From NCBI GenBank assembly GCA_022563315.1, contig JADFNO010000014.1, positions 1 through 38,794 on the forward strand: 38,794 bases of DNA, written 5' to 3'. The notes under the pieces were generated by a model. The model was given only the letters and a program-made list of their open reading frames with translations. It had not been told where the DNA came from and did not search any database. This stretch comes from Planctomycetota bacterium (GTDB lineage Bacteria > Planctomycetota > Phycisphaerae > Phycisphaerales > SM1A02). How positions within the stretch are numbered: the stretch's first letter is position 1; each line of letters opens with the position of its first letter. A program made the translations under genes and the position numbers. This document shows, piece after piece, positions 31,252 to 38,794 of the stretch.

Positions 31252-33294
31252 ATGCCGACATCGTATCCACAATCTCTACAGCACCGCCGATCGTGGGTGA
31301 TAAGAATCTTCATGTGGCGCTGGATCGGTGTATTGGTGATTCTCACTGCATTGATCGCGTCAAACGGTGTTCACGCCCAAAGCGCCAAGAACGCGGCGAC
31401 GTGGTACCGTCGCGCGATCGACGCGTATGAGTCGCTCCCCACTGACGTGAAGAAGTCACTTTGGGAGTTCGACTGGTCGAATCCGAACGCCCCGATCTCC
31501 GACGAATTCCGCCTGGCGTTGGCGCGGGTTCAGCCGGTGCTTCGCCTGGCGCATCGCGGCGCGAGACAGGGTTACAGCGACTTCGACCTGGATTACGCCC
31601 AGGGGGTCGAACTGCTGCTGCCGCACCTTTCATCGATGCGCGGCATCACCTGGGCTATGCACAACGACGCGTTGTTGCGCCTGCGCGACGGCGATACAGC
31701 GGGCGCTGCTGCCGCAGTGGCGTCGATCTACCGTATGGGTGGTCACCTCAGCAGCGATCGCATCATCATCAGCTCGATGGTAGGACAGGCGCTCTTCAGC
31801 GCGGGAGAGATGGTCGCCCAGGCGGGCGTGGACCGCGCCGCGTTCACACCCGATGACAGCGCGACGATGATGGAGGCACTGAGAGATTTCAGTGAGACCG
31901 ATCCCTTTGAGTATGTCGAAGCGATCGCGATGGAGCAGGAGATCATGATCGAGTGGATGGCGGAGAAGTACGCCGGTGAAGGCGGAAGGGAGCAGCTTGC
32001 CGACGACTTCGGCCTGGACGACGAGAATGCTGCGGAACAAAACGAACAACTCGCCGCGATGACCGAGGAGGAGTTCTACGGGTCGCTTGATCAGGTCGAT
32101 CAGCTCATGAACCGGGTCATCGAAGCGTTCAGCGATCCTGATCAGGACGCGGGCCGAGCCGCGATGGCAAAGATCACTGAGGAAATCAGCGCCGGTGAAC
32201 ACGGCGTTATGGCTACGGTGATGGTCCCAGCCTACAACAGGATCTTCGATAAAATGCACATGGCTGAGCAACGGCTCGCCGATCGAAGAGCTTCGTTGGC
32301 GCTGCTCATGACGGGCGAACTCTCGCCGAGAGCCGGGGCGAACGCGGTGATATTTTATCTGCGGGCGATCACGCTGCTGGAAGAGATCGACCCTGAGCAG
32401 CGCAAGCAGTGGCCCGCTTTGGCGGCGAAACCTGATGAACCGATCGACGAAGATGTGGTCAAGTCGCTCACCGACGCTGATCCGATTATTACCTTGCTGC
32501 GTGAGGCGTCGCACACGGCTCGTTGCGATTTCTCAGCGGTTCGAGGTCGCTGGGCGCTGGCCATCCCCGCCTATCTACCTGGTTTTCGGGAGCTGGCGAA
32601 CCTGCTCGTCGCCGATGCCGATCGTCTCTTGCAGGTTGGAGAAGCGGATGCGGCCGTCGATCGACTGGAGATTTGCTACCGCATGTCGGCCCACCTCGCG
32701 ACGGACGGCGTGATCACCAGCGCGCTGGTGTCGCACGACATGTTCAACGCTGCCGCTGCAATCGTGCAGCGAGAACTGACCCAGGCGTTCTTTGAGGATG
32801 TGCATCGGGAACTGCTGCATCAGGCGCTGGGGACGATGAGTCGAAAGGATCCATTTGGGTATATCGCGGGCATTACTAGTGCGCGCAAGAGAATTGAAGA
32901 ATGGCTCAGCGATCGGAGGCAAAGTAGCGCTGCGCCACAACTCGATCTTGGCGAATTCGCGCGTGGCAGGGACATCGATCAATTGCTGGCGTGGATGGTC
33001 GCGCTTCGGCACATTCAAGACGTCTTCGATTGGCCGGAAGCGACCACGGATTCGTTGGCGCCGCTGGATGGATTGCTTGCGCTTGACGCGGTCGCCGTGG
33101 TGGCTGAGCAATCGGCCCAGATCAGTGCAGCGATACAAGCCGGCAACGTCGAAGCGATTTTAGATCGCGAGTTCCCGCCGATCGCCCGGGTTCGCGAGCA
33201 ATTAGCCCGAGCGCGAGCTGATCTGCGCCGCAGCGTTGGGGTCGTCAAACCTGCTCGGGTGCGAACTGCGGCCGAGCCCGTGCTCGGCAATTAA
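31252..33294 (+). CDS. Large exported helical protein, tandem paralogue 1
   Basis: A 680-residue protein with a signal sequence (WIGVLVILTALIASNGVHA) and otherwise almost all helix. It has two homologous halves: VASIYRMGGHLSSDRIIISS plus DFSETDPFEYVEAIA in the first, and LEICYRMSAHLATDGVITSA plus TMSRKDPFGYIAGIT in the second. Each half begins with a variant of LRLAHRGARQGYSDFDLDYA / ITLLREASHTARCDFSAV. The repeated pattern is common in planctomycete hypothetical proteins and may form a solenoid. No catalytic motif is seen. Start: AGAGG six bases before the ATG. It is followed 20 bases later by a same-length paralogue. The role is unknown; a periplasmic scaffold is one possibility. Confidence 0.8.
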   Translation: MPTSYPQSLQHRRSWVIRIFMWRWIGVLVILTALIASNGVHAQSAKNAATWYRRAIDAYESLPTDVKKSLWEFDWSNPNAPISDEFRLALARVQPVLRLAHRGARQGYSDFDLDYAQGVELLLPHLSSMRGITWAMHNDALLRLRDGDTAGAAAAVASIYRMGGHLSSDRIIISSMVGQALFSAGEMVAQAGVDRAAFTPDDSATMMEALRDFSETDPFEYVEAIAMEQEIMIEWMAEKYAGEGGREQLADDFGLDDENAAEQNEQLAAMTEEEFYGSLDQVDQLMNRVIEAFSDPDQDAGRAAMAKITEEISAGEHGVMATVMVPAYNRIFDKMHMAEQRLADRRASLALLMTGELSPRAGANAVIFYLRAITLLEEIDPEQRKQWPALAAKPDEPIDEDVVKSLTDADPIITLLREASHTARCDFSAVRGRWALAIPAYLPGFRELANLLVADADRLLQVGEADAAVDRLEICYRMSAHLATDGVITSALVSHDMFNAAAAIVQRELTQAFFEDVHRELLHQALGTMSRKDPFGYIAGITSARKRIEEWLSDRRQSSAAPQLDLGEFARGRDIDQLLAWMVALRHIQDVFDWPEATTDSLAPLDGLLALDAVAVVAEQSAQISAAIQAGNVEAILDREFPPIARVREQLARARADLRRSVGVVKPARVRTAAEPVLGN

Positions 33295-33314
33295 GTGAAG
33301 TCGAAAGGTCGCCA

Positions 33315-35357
33315 ATGCCTACATCCGATCCGCAATCTCTACAGCGCCGCCGATCGTTCGTGAGGAGAATCTTCACGTGGCGACGCATCGGTGTGTTGAC
33401 GATCCTCACTGTGTTGATCGCGTCAGATCGTGTCCACGCCCAAAGCGCCAAAAACGGCGCGACGTGGTACGCCAAAGCTATCGCGCAATACGGTTCGATA
33501 TCCAATAACGACATCGAAACGATCGTCGACTTCGACTGGGGTGATCCAAGCGCGCCGATTACTGCTGAGTTGCGCGCGGCGCTGGCGCGGGTTCAGCCTG
33601 TTCTGCGGTTGGCGCAGCGTGGTACACGCCAGGAATATAGTGATTTCGACCTCGATTATAGCCAGGGATTCGACCTCCAATTGCCTCACCTTGGTCGGCT
33701 CCGAGGTCTTACCCAGCTCATGCGTACGGATGCGATGATTCGTATGCGCGATGGTGATGCCGCAGCGGCGGCGGCTGGGATCTCATCGATCTATCGCATG
33801 GGCGCGCATCTGAATAACGATCAGACCATCATCAGCTCATTGGTCGGCATGGCCATATTCGGTGCGGGCGATCATGTTGCCCAAGTTGGGATTGATCGAG
33901 GCGCATTCTCGGGAGACGACGCCCAGACAATCTTCAGCGCGCTGGAAAGTCTTAGTCCGACTGACCCATTTGATCTTGGTGAAGCGATCGGGATGGAGCG
34001 AGAGATCATGACGATGTGGATGGCGGACCAATTCGCCACCGAAGAAGGCCGGGCGAGAATTGCAGGATCATTCGTTCTCGGCGTCAATGATAATGAACTG
34101 CAAACCGAGCTCAGACTGATGGATCAAGAGACGTTTGACGAACAGCTCCTGGAAGTCGATAACTTGATGTCGCAAGTCGTGGGCGCCTTCATGGATCCGG
34201 ACCGAGATGCAGGCCGTGCCAAACTCAAGCAGATCACTGAGAAGATCGAAAACGGCGAGGTGGGATTGTTGGCGCGCGCGACCATACCAGCGCTCGATCA
34301 CGCATTCGACAACATGCTGGCATCGGAAGAGAAGCTGCGCAATCGCCTGGCGTCGCTTGCGCCGCTGATCACCGGCGCGGTGGCGCCGAAAGAAATCGCC
34401 AACGCGGCCGTGTGGTATCTGCGGGCGATCGAGATGCTGGCCGAGTTGGAACCGGAAGCTCGATTGCAATGGCACGCGCTCGGCGCGGACCCGGATTTCC
34501 AAATCACCAAGGAGGCTGCCACGTCGTTGGACGGTGTTGATTCAATCATCTCGACGCTTCGGGAAGGATCGCACATGACGCGCTGTGAGTTTACGTTGCT
34601 CCTGCCCAAACAAGTGGTTGCAATTCCCGTGTATCTGCCGGGCTTGCGCGAACTGGCGAATCTTCTTCACGCCGAGGCGGTGTATCGGTTCCAAGTCGGT
34701 GAGATTGAGTTAGCTGTAGATCGCCTGGAGATTTGCCTTCGTATGTCCGCGCACCTGGGAGGCGATCAGACCATTACGACCTCACTGATTTCCCATCTTC
34801 TGTTCGAGGGCGCGGCGAGGCTCTTGCAACACAAGCTGATGCTCGCGTTGCTGGAGGACGATCAATTCAGCGCGCTGCGCGCTGCGCTCGAACAAACCAG
34901 CCGTAAGGATCCGTTCGGATACATCGCGTCGATCATCGCCGCTCGGGAAAGTGTTCGCTATTGGTTCATCGGGATGCTCAGGGCTGATGATGAAACACAG
35001 AAGCGGGTGCGGGAGGTCACGCAGGAATGGGACGCACAGCGACTGCTAGCACTCTTGGCGATTCGTAACGCCGGCCCGTGGAAGATGACATGGGTCGCCG
35101 AGGCTGAACCCAAAAAGCTATCGCCGCTCGCGGATGTGATATCGCTCGACGCTTTTGCCGCAGCTGCTTCACATGTCGAGCCTGTCCAAGAGGCGCTTGC
35201 TGCCCGTGATGTCGAACCACTATCCAAGCGAGCGCTACCGCGAATCATGGGGTCGCTGCGACAACAGTTAACCAACGCCCGGCGCGACGTGCGTGAGGTT
35301 GCAAGGGCGCTTAAGGCACACCAACGAGAAGTGCAGCCCATCGATTTGGGCAACTGA
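33315..35357 (+). CDS. Large exported helical protein, tandem paralogue 2
   Basis: Also 680 residues and clearly a duplicate of the preceding gene. The leader (MPTSDPQSLQRRRSFVRRIF), signal region (VHAQSAKNGATWYAKAI) and the two homologous halves (ISSIYRMGAHLNNDQTIISS; LEICLRMSAHLGGDQTITTS) all align without large gaps. The last 90 residues are much less alike between the two copies than the rest. AAAGG sits six bases upstream of the ATG in the same context (GGTCGCCAATG) as in copy 1, so the duplicated unit includes the ribosome binding site. The two genes are probably co-transcribed. Function is unknown. Confidence 0.8.
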   Translation: MPTSDPQSLQRRRSFVRRIFTWRRIGVLTILTVLIASDRVHAQSAKNGATWYAKAIAQYGSISNNDIETIVDFDWGDPSAPITAELRAALARVQPVLRLAQRGTRQEYSDFDLDYSQGFDLQLPHLGRLRGLTQLMRTDAMIRMRDGDAAAAAAGISSIYRMGAHLNNDQTIISSLVGMAIFGAGDHVAQVGIDRGAFSGDDAQTIFSALESLSPTDPFDLGEAIGMEREIMTMWMADQFATEEGRARIAGSFVLGVNDNELQTELRLMDQETFDEQLLEVDNLMSQVVGAFMDPDRDAGRAKLKQITEKIENGEVGLLARATIPALDHAFDNMLASEEKLRNRLASLAPLITGAVAPKEIANAAVWYLRAIEMLAELEPEARLQWHALGADPDFQITKEAATSLDGVDSIISTLREGSHMTRCEFTLLLPKQVVAIPVYLPGLRELANLLHAEAVYRFQVGEIELAVDRLEICLRMSAHLGGDQTITTSLISHLLFEGAARLLQHKLMLALLEDDQFSALRAALEQTSRKDPFGYIASIIAARESVRYWFIGMLRADDETQKRVREVTQEWDAQRLLALLAIRNAGPWKMTWVAEAEPKKLSPLADVISLDAFAAAASHVEPVQEALAARDVEPLSKRALPRIMGSLRQQLTNARRDVREVARALKAHQREVQPIDLGN

Positions 35358-35392
35358 CTAGCGAATGAAGCGCAATCGCCCGAAATCGGGGA

Positions 35393-35625
35393 TGGCGCCG
35401 CTGGATGGTTCGCTTGCGCCTGACGCGGTCGCCGTGGTGGCCGAGCAATCGGCACAGATCCGTGTGGCGGCACAAAACGGCAACGTCGAAGCGATTTTAG
35501 ATCGCGAGTTTCCGTCAATCGCCCGGGTTCGCGAGCAGTTGGCCAGAGCCCGTGCTGATCTTCGTCGCAGTGTCCGCGTGCTGAAGCACCAAACGGCTTC
35601 GGACCTCGCTGTGGACGGGGGATGA
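35393..35625 (+). pseudogene. C-terminal remnant of a third paralogue
   Basis: About 75 codons reading MAPLDGSLAPDAVAVVAEQS and continuing AQIRVAAQNGNVEAILDREF match the C-terminus of paralogue 1, not of paralogue 2. At DNA level, 35479-35510 is identical over 32 bases to 33142-33173, and the surrounding 180 bases are about 85 percent alike by eye. An ATG at 35365 keeps the frame open, but the first nine codons are not homologous and there is no signal peptide. It is best read as what is left after deletion of most of a third tandem copy. Confidence 0.75.
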
Positions 35626-35764
35626 TCAGAGGTCCCGAAGACGGCGACAGTCTTGCTCCGTTGAATACTCGTGATCGCACAGCTGGCGACCATCTGGTTC
35701 AGCGGGTTATTGAGTCCTGTGAATGCAATGTTCGATGGCTACGTTTAGTCGATGCCAATCTCTC

Positions 35765-35816
35765 CCAGCCGCACATGAATATGTGCGGGCGCCCGCGGAT
35801 ATGCATCCGCGGCTGG
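35765..35816. repeat. Paired REP-like hairpins in head-to-head orientation
   Basis: Two copies of a 24-base hairpin unit face each other, 35767-35790 on plus and 35791-35814 on minus, with outer arms CCAGCCGC (35765-35772) and GCGGCTGG (35809-35816). The stems differ by compensating changes: CCGCACAT/ATGTGCGG in one, CCGCGGAT/ATCCGCGG in the other. The rest of the 311-base gap (35626-35936) shows no gene, only a T-rich stretch near 35921-35927. Confidence 0.78.
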
Positions 35817-35936
35817 TAGGACTGACCTCGCCGAACATTACGAACACAGGACTCAAGAGCTCTCCCGCCTCACCCCACGCATCGAATTCCGACAGTTTGC
35901 AACCGGCACGCCGTCTTATTCTAAAAGAGCTTCAGG

Positions 35937-36734
35937 TTAACCGGTCGTCGGCTCGGTTGACGTCGCAGACGACGACTTGATCTGATCGAGGATTTCTTGG
36001 AAGCGCTGCTCGACGGTTTGCTCGAAATTGCTCGCCTCGTCTTCGATCTGCTGCTTGAGCGCTTCCGCGTGCTCCTGAATGAGCAGCAGGTATCGGCCGC
36101 GAGCTTCGATGGATTGGCTGGCCTGCAACTGCACCAACGCATGCAGCTCGATCTCCAAGAGTTGGGCGTGGGCGGTGCTGCCGGTATCGAGCGCTTCGCG
36201 AAGCTGCGCCGTGACCCGCTGAATCTCCTCGCCTGTTTGCAATTCCCTCATTTTGAGGTCATACAGCCCGGGGTTGCGTTCACGGAGGCGCACCAGACCG
36301 ACCAGGTTTCGGGCGTTGCGGCGCATCGCCTGCTCGAACTGTGCTTCGGTGCTGTCGCGTCGAAGTCGTTCTAAGCGGGAGGCCAATAGAGGCTTCACCT
36401 CGCGGGCGACCTCGAGGCACTGCTCGATCAACTCAGGCGTCAGGCGGCGCATCGTGGTGCGGTGACGCCGTCCTAATGGATCGTGAAGGATGTCAGGGCC
36501 GAAGTCCGCATCGCGGACCAGGCGATCTGGTGTTCCCACTGCACCGGGCAAGGACGACAGCCCTTCGCTTCGCGTTGGGGCTTGATTGATTTTGTCTGCT
36601 GCAGCGTCAGATTGATCGGCGACGGTTTCCTGCGTTGGAGCGGGTTTGTCAGGCTGGTCAGGCGACCGAAGAGGGCTGGAAGCCATGAACGCCACGGTGG
36701 TGCTTGCGACAAAGATGGAGGCGAGCTTGATCAT
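35937..36734 (-). CDS. Exported helical protein of the third ECF locus
   Basis: A 265-residue protein with an N-terminal signal-like segment (LASIFVASTTVAFMASS), a flexible Pro/Gln/Asp-rich stretch, and a long all-helical region: MRRLTPELIEQCLEVAREVK, NLVGLVRLRERNPGLYDLKM, LLEIELHALVQLQASQSIEA and a coiled-coil tail (LKQQIEDEASNFEQTVEQRF). This resembles periplasmic helical-hairpin proteins of the CpxP/Spy/CnrX kind in shape only. The gene starts 22 bases after the anti-sigma candidate and is likely the third gene of its operon. It could be the signal receptor that releases the anti-sigma protein. No metal-binding cluster of His or Met was noticed. Confidence 0.68.
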   Translation of the reverse strand: MIKLASIFVASTTVAFMASSPLRSPDQPDKPAPTQETVADQSDAAADKINQAPTRSEGLSSLPGAVGTPDRLVRDADFGPDILHDPLGRRHRTTMRRLTPELIEQCLEVAREVKPLLASRLERLRRDSTEAQFEQAMRRNARNLVGLVRLRERNPGLYDLKMRELQTGEEIQRVTAQLREALDTGSTAHAQLLEIELHALVQLQASQSIEARGRYLLLIQEHAEALKQQIEDEASNFEQTVEQRFQEILDQIKSSSATSTEPTTG

Positions 36735-36756
36735 GTTCCGGGGGCGACCGCGCGGG

Positions 36757-37224
36757 TCACATCTCCAAGTCAGCGGCGAGCATCGCCAGTTCCACATCCA
36801 GATCGTCGATCGTCATGTCGCGGGTCACGAGCAGGTGCTCCATGTCGTTGAGCGTCCTTCCCACCACCTCGCGGTACACCGGCTGAATCTGGGTGTCGAT
36901 GCCCCAGACGAGCTGAGGCAACGTGGGCGTATGCACGATCCGAAGCGAGAGCGTGCAGGCCAGGGCGATCGACGCGGCCAAGGCGGCCCGGCTCCACCAC
37001 GAGTGCCGCAGCCCGATCCGGGCTACGACCTCGATCTGCGGGGTCTGGACCCTGCCCGGCAGCAACCCGACGGAAGCGTGGAAGACCCGATCGATCAGCC
37101 CGGCTGGGACTGGGACCCGCAGGCGGCGGGCCTGCCGTCCCAGCATGTCGTCCACCGCCTGCAACTGCGGCGAAAGATCACGGGCCGTCGATTCGGGATC
37201 GAAGGAGCTTGGGTCGCGTGCCAT
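36757..37224 (-). CDS. Single-TM candidate anti-sigma factor
   Basis: A 155-residue protein. The cytoplasmic part has a basic helical segment (QLQAVDDMLGRQARRLRVPV) and PAGLIDRVFHASVGLLP, a pattern (P.GL..RV...S...LP) often seen just before the membrane helix of planctomycete anti-sigma-like proteins. A membrane helix follows (WSRAALAASIALACTLSLRI), then an outside helical region rich in acid residues (NDMEHLLVTRDMTIDDLDVE). No zinc motif is present. I chose ATG 37224, with GGAG eight bases upstream; earlier starts at 37278 (TTG overlapping the sigma stop), 37263 and 37230 are possible. Its place directly after the sigma gene is the main functional evidence. Confidence 0.68.
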   Translation of the reverse strand: MARDPSSFDPESTARDLSPQLQAVDDMLGRQARRLRVPVPAGLIDRVFHASVGLLPGRVQTPQIEVVARIGLRHSWWSRAALAASIALACTLSLRIVHTPTLPQLVWGIDTQIQPVYREVVGRTLNDMEHLLVTRDMTIDDLDVELAMLAADLEM

Positions 37225-37274
37225 TGCCATTACTCCAATCAAACGGGCCACCGGCCGATCCATTGCCCGCCCAC

Positions 37275-37847
37275 TCAAGATTCCGCCTCGTCCGGCCCTA
37301 AGAGCTGCCGCAGCTTCTTCAGGGCCCGGTGCTGGCGGGCCAGGACCGTGCCCAGGGGCTGACCCAGCACTTGGGCGATCTGGGCGAAGCTCAGCTCGCC
37401 GTAATGCCGCAGCTGAATTACCCGCAGGTCAGCCTCCGATAACCGGGCCATCGCCGCTCGTAGGGCCTGCAGCTCATCCGAGTCGGCCACGCCGGCCTGG
37501 TTCGCCCCACCGCCAGCCACGGCCAGCCCCGCCAGCGTGTCGTCCCGCACCGGGTTGGCCTGCCGCTTGCGACGGCGCATCTCATCGCGGAGCCGATTCA
37601 TCGCGATGCGAAACAGCCACGATTCGAACTTGCCGACTTCGGTGTACTGGCCAATCTTCACCACCACGGTGCAGAACGTGGATTGGGTGATCTCCTGGGC
37701 CAGGTCCTCGTTGCCGCACTGGGCGCGGATGAGCCCGAAAACGCGGGCGGTGTAGGTCTCGACGAGCTCTCGCCACGCTGCGTCGTCGCCTTGGGCGGCG
37801 CGTCGCAAGGTCGCTTGGAGCGTCTCGCTTTGGTTCGATGGGGACAT
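37275..37847 (-). CDS. ECF-type RNA polymerase sigma factor
   Basis: A 190-residue sigma-70 family protein. Region 2 has LVETYTARVFGLIRAQCGNE, DLAQEITQSTFCTVVVKIGQ and KFESWLFRIAMNRLRDEMRR. A variable linker follows (AGLAVAGGGANQAGVADSDE). Region 4 has LSEADLRVIQLRHYGELSFA, QIAQVLGQPLGTVLARQHRA and LKKLRQLL. The glutamine-rich recognition helix start (GTVLARQHRALKKLR) differs from the usual GTVKSRL of the other two sigma factors in the window. An inverted repeat sits directly upstream of the start codon. It leads an operon with the anti-sigma candidate and an exported helical protein. Confidence 0.93.
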   Translation of the reverse strand: MSPSNQSETLQATLRRAAQGDDAAWRELVETYTARVFGLIRAQCGNEDLAQEITQSTFCTVVVKIGQYTEVGKFESWLFRIAMNRLRDEMRRRKRQANPVRDDTLAGLAVAGGGANQAGVADSDELQALRAAMARLSEADLRVIQLRHYGELSFAQIAQVLGQPLGTVLARQHRALKKLRQLLGPDEAES

Positions 37848-37851
37848 GACA

Positions 37852-37896
37852 GGGCGTTACCGCAATGCTAAACGTGCAGTTTAGGCCGCAACGCCC
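37852..37896. promoter_or_regulatory. Nested inverted repeat in the divergent promoter region
   Basis: GGGCGTT (37852-37858) is the reverse complement of AACGCCC (37890-37896). Inside it, CTAAAC (37868-37873) pairs with GTTTAG (37879-37884) around GTGCA. It begins five bases upstream of the ATG of the ECF sigma gene and lies about 60 bases before the exchanger gene. It could be an operator or a 5'-leader hairpin that limits sigma translation. Confidence 0.42.
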
Positions 37897-37958
37897 AAAG
37901 CCACACGCTCACCCGGGGGCCGCACCCGGCCGCCGCAACTACAATCGCCGGCCCTCAC

Positions 37959-38794
37959 ATGCTCAAGGCACTCGAAAACCTCGCAGAAAACCCGCTGGTC
38001 GCTTTGGCGTCTCTCCCCGTCGGCATCGTGGTATTACTGCTCGGTGGCCACTGGCTCGTCAACGGCGCCGCCGCCATCGCACGCCGCCTTGGCTGGTCCA
38101 CCCTGGTCATCGGCCTGACCATCGTCGCCTTCGGCACCAGCGCGCCGGAGCTCTTCTTCAACGTCATCGCCGCCCTCAACGACCATAGCGAGCTGAGCTT
38201 CGGCAATATCGTCGGCTCCAACATCGCCAACATCGGCCTGATCCTGGGCCTTACCGCCTTGTTCGCCCCGTTGGTCGTGCACGGGCGCATCGTGAGCAAG
38301 GAGCTGCCCTGGCTCATCGTCATTTCCCTCGTGTGCTTCGCCCTGGCGTGGTTCACGCTCAGCGGCGAGGGCCGGTCCTTTGACCGCTACGAGGGAATGG
38401 CGATGTTGGGGGCATTTACCGTCTTCATGGTCGCGTGGTATCGCATGGGAAAGCGCGAAGCATCCGACCCGCTTGTCAAGGAACTCGGAGCCTCCGCTGC
38501 CGACGAAAGCCACGCATCGCTGCGCGTAGCGTGGGTTTTGTTCTTCGTCGGCTTGGTGTTGTTGCTCTTGGGCGGAAAGATGACGGAGTTCGGTGCGGTG
38601 AAGGTTGCGGCACGGCTGGGGCTGAGTGACGCGCTGATCGGGCTCACGATCGTCGCTATCGCCACCAGTCTGCCTGAGCTGACCACCTGCGTCATCGCCG
38701 TCCGCAAAGGACATGACGACCTGGCGGTGGGCAACATCGTCGGATCTAACGTGTTCAATCTGCTGTTGGTGCTCGGGATCACGGCGACCATTAC
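37959..38794 (+). CDS. Calcium/sodium exchanger, CaCA family (3' end cut by the window)
   Basis: The open frame from ATG 37959 runs to the window end (278 codons) and encodes a multi-span antiporter that exports calcium in exchange for sodium, or a related cation. Both inverted alpha repeats are present: GLTIVAFGTSAPELFFNV with GNIVGSNIANIG in the first half, and GLTIVAIATSLPELTTCV with GNIVGSNVFNL in the second. The conserved acidic residues in each (APE, LPE) form the ion site. The cytoplasmic loop between them (EASDPLVKELGASAADESHA) is short, as in bacterial YrbG/CaxA-type proteins. Only the last few dozen residues should be missing. Confidence 0.93.
   Translation, partial: MLKALENLAENPLVALASLPVGIVVLLLGGHWLVNGAAAIARRLGWSTLVIGLTIVAFGTSAPELFFNVIAALNDHSELSFGNIVGSNIANIGLILGLTALFAPLVVHGRIVSKELPWLIVISLVCFALAWFTLSGEGRSFDRYEGMAMLGAFTVFMVAWYRMGKREASDPLVKELGASAADESHASLRVAWVLFFVGLVLLLLGGKMTEFGAVKVAARLGLSDALIGLTIVAIATSLPELTTCVIAVRKGHDDLAVGNIVGSNVFNLLLVLGITATI

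Noticed and set aside
31630-32514. 294-codon minus-strand open frame opposite paralogue 1
   Set aside because: Arg/His-rich antisense reading of a certain gene; the same frame is not kept opposite paralogue 2.
1-38794. tRNA, rRNA or CRISPR arrays
   Set aside because: No cloverleaf with a TTCGA-type T-loop and matching acceptor stem, no rRNA-like stretch, and no regularly spaced direct repeats were noticed on either strand; a covariance search would settle it.

Overview
The window looks like chromosomal DNA from a planctomycete, most likely of the Phycisphaerae type. It is GC-rich by eye. The evidence is a set of families typical of that group: a membrane protein ending in a planctomycete-type zinc ribbon (7031-7762), a DUF6768 partner next to an ECF sigma factor, a DUF1080 protein, a dockerin-bearing membrane protein, a VIT/VWA lipoprotein, and paired copies of a large secreted helical protein. 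Three separate ECF sigma loci lie within 38 kb. Futalosine hydrolase points to the futalosine route to menaquinone. No rRNA, tRNA, CRISPR array, intact insertion sequence or phage gene was seen. This taxonomic reading is inference from gene content.

Layout. 1-1073: end of an unidentified gene, then ECF sigma factor plus DUF6768 membrane partner. 1122-8335: housekeeping and secreted genes on both strands: SDR, TPR metallopeptidase-like protein, cysteine dioxygenase, LolA-like lipoprotein, MESH1-like hydrolase, zinc-ribbon membrane protein, ispF. 8548-12270: lipoprotein, a MITE-like repeat, the large subunit of a B12-dependent acyl-CoA mutase, and a broken MNT/HEPN toxin-antitoxin pair next to a GIY-YIG nuclease. 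12525-18121: nitrilase-family amidase, small membrane proteins, alcohol dehydrogenase, a nested palindrome, then hisS - DUF1080 - mqnB. 18362-23647: a type IV pilus operon, pilM-pilN-pilO-pilP-like-pilB. 23687-26665: DUF456 protein, Crp/Fnr regulator, serine hydrolase.

26764-30489 is the most interesting block. An ECF sigma factor is followed by a one-TM protein with an extracytoplasmic dockerin-like pair of calcium loops, a small exported protein that may have a cohesin-like fold, and a VIT/VWA lipoprotein. The last three genes overlap by 1 and 4 bases, so they are probably co-translated. I propose a cell-surface sensing or assembly module coupled to transcription.

30544-35816: an iodotyrosine-deiodinase-like nitroreductase, two tandem 680-residue paralogues and a decayed C-terminal piece of a third, with copies of one 24-base hairpin repeat on both sides. 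35937-37847: a third ECF locus on the minus strand (sigma, membrane anti-sigma candidate, exported helical protein), laid out like CnrH/CnrY/CnrX-type systems. 37959-end: a calcium/sodium exchanger cut by the window edge.

Intergenic stretches of about 300 bases: 9052-9357 holds the MITE-like element and a likely terminator; 13885-14204 holds a possible 28-codon membrane peptide; 35626-35936 holds only the paired hairpin repeat. I see nothing firm in 12271-12524 (visibly AT-richer), 18122-18361 or 8342-8547 beyond presumed promoter regions.
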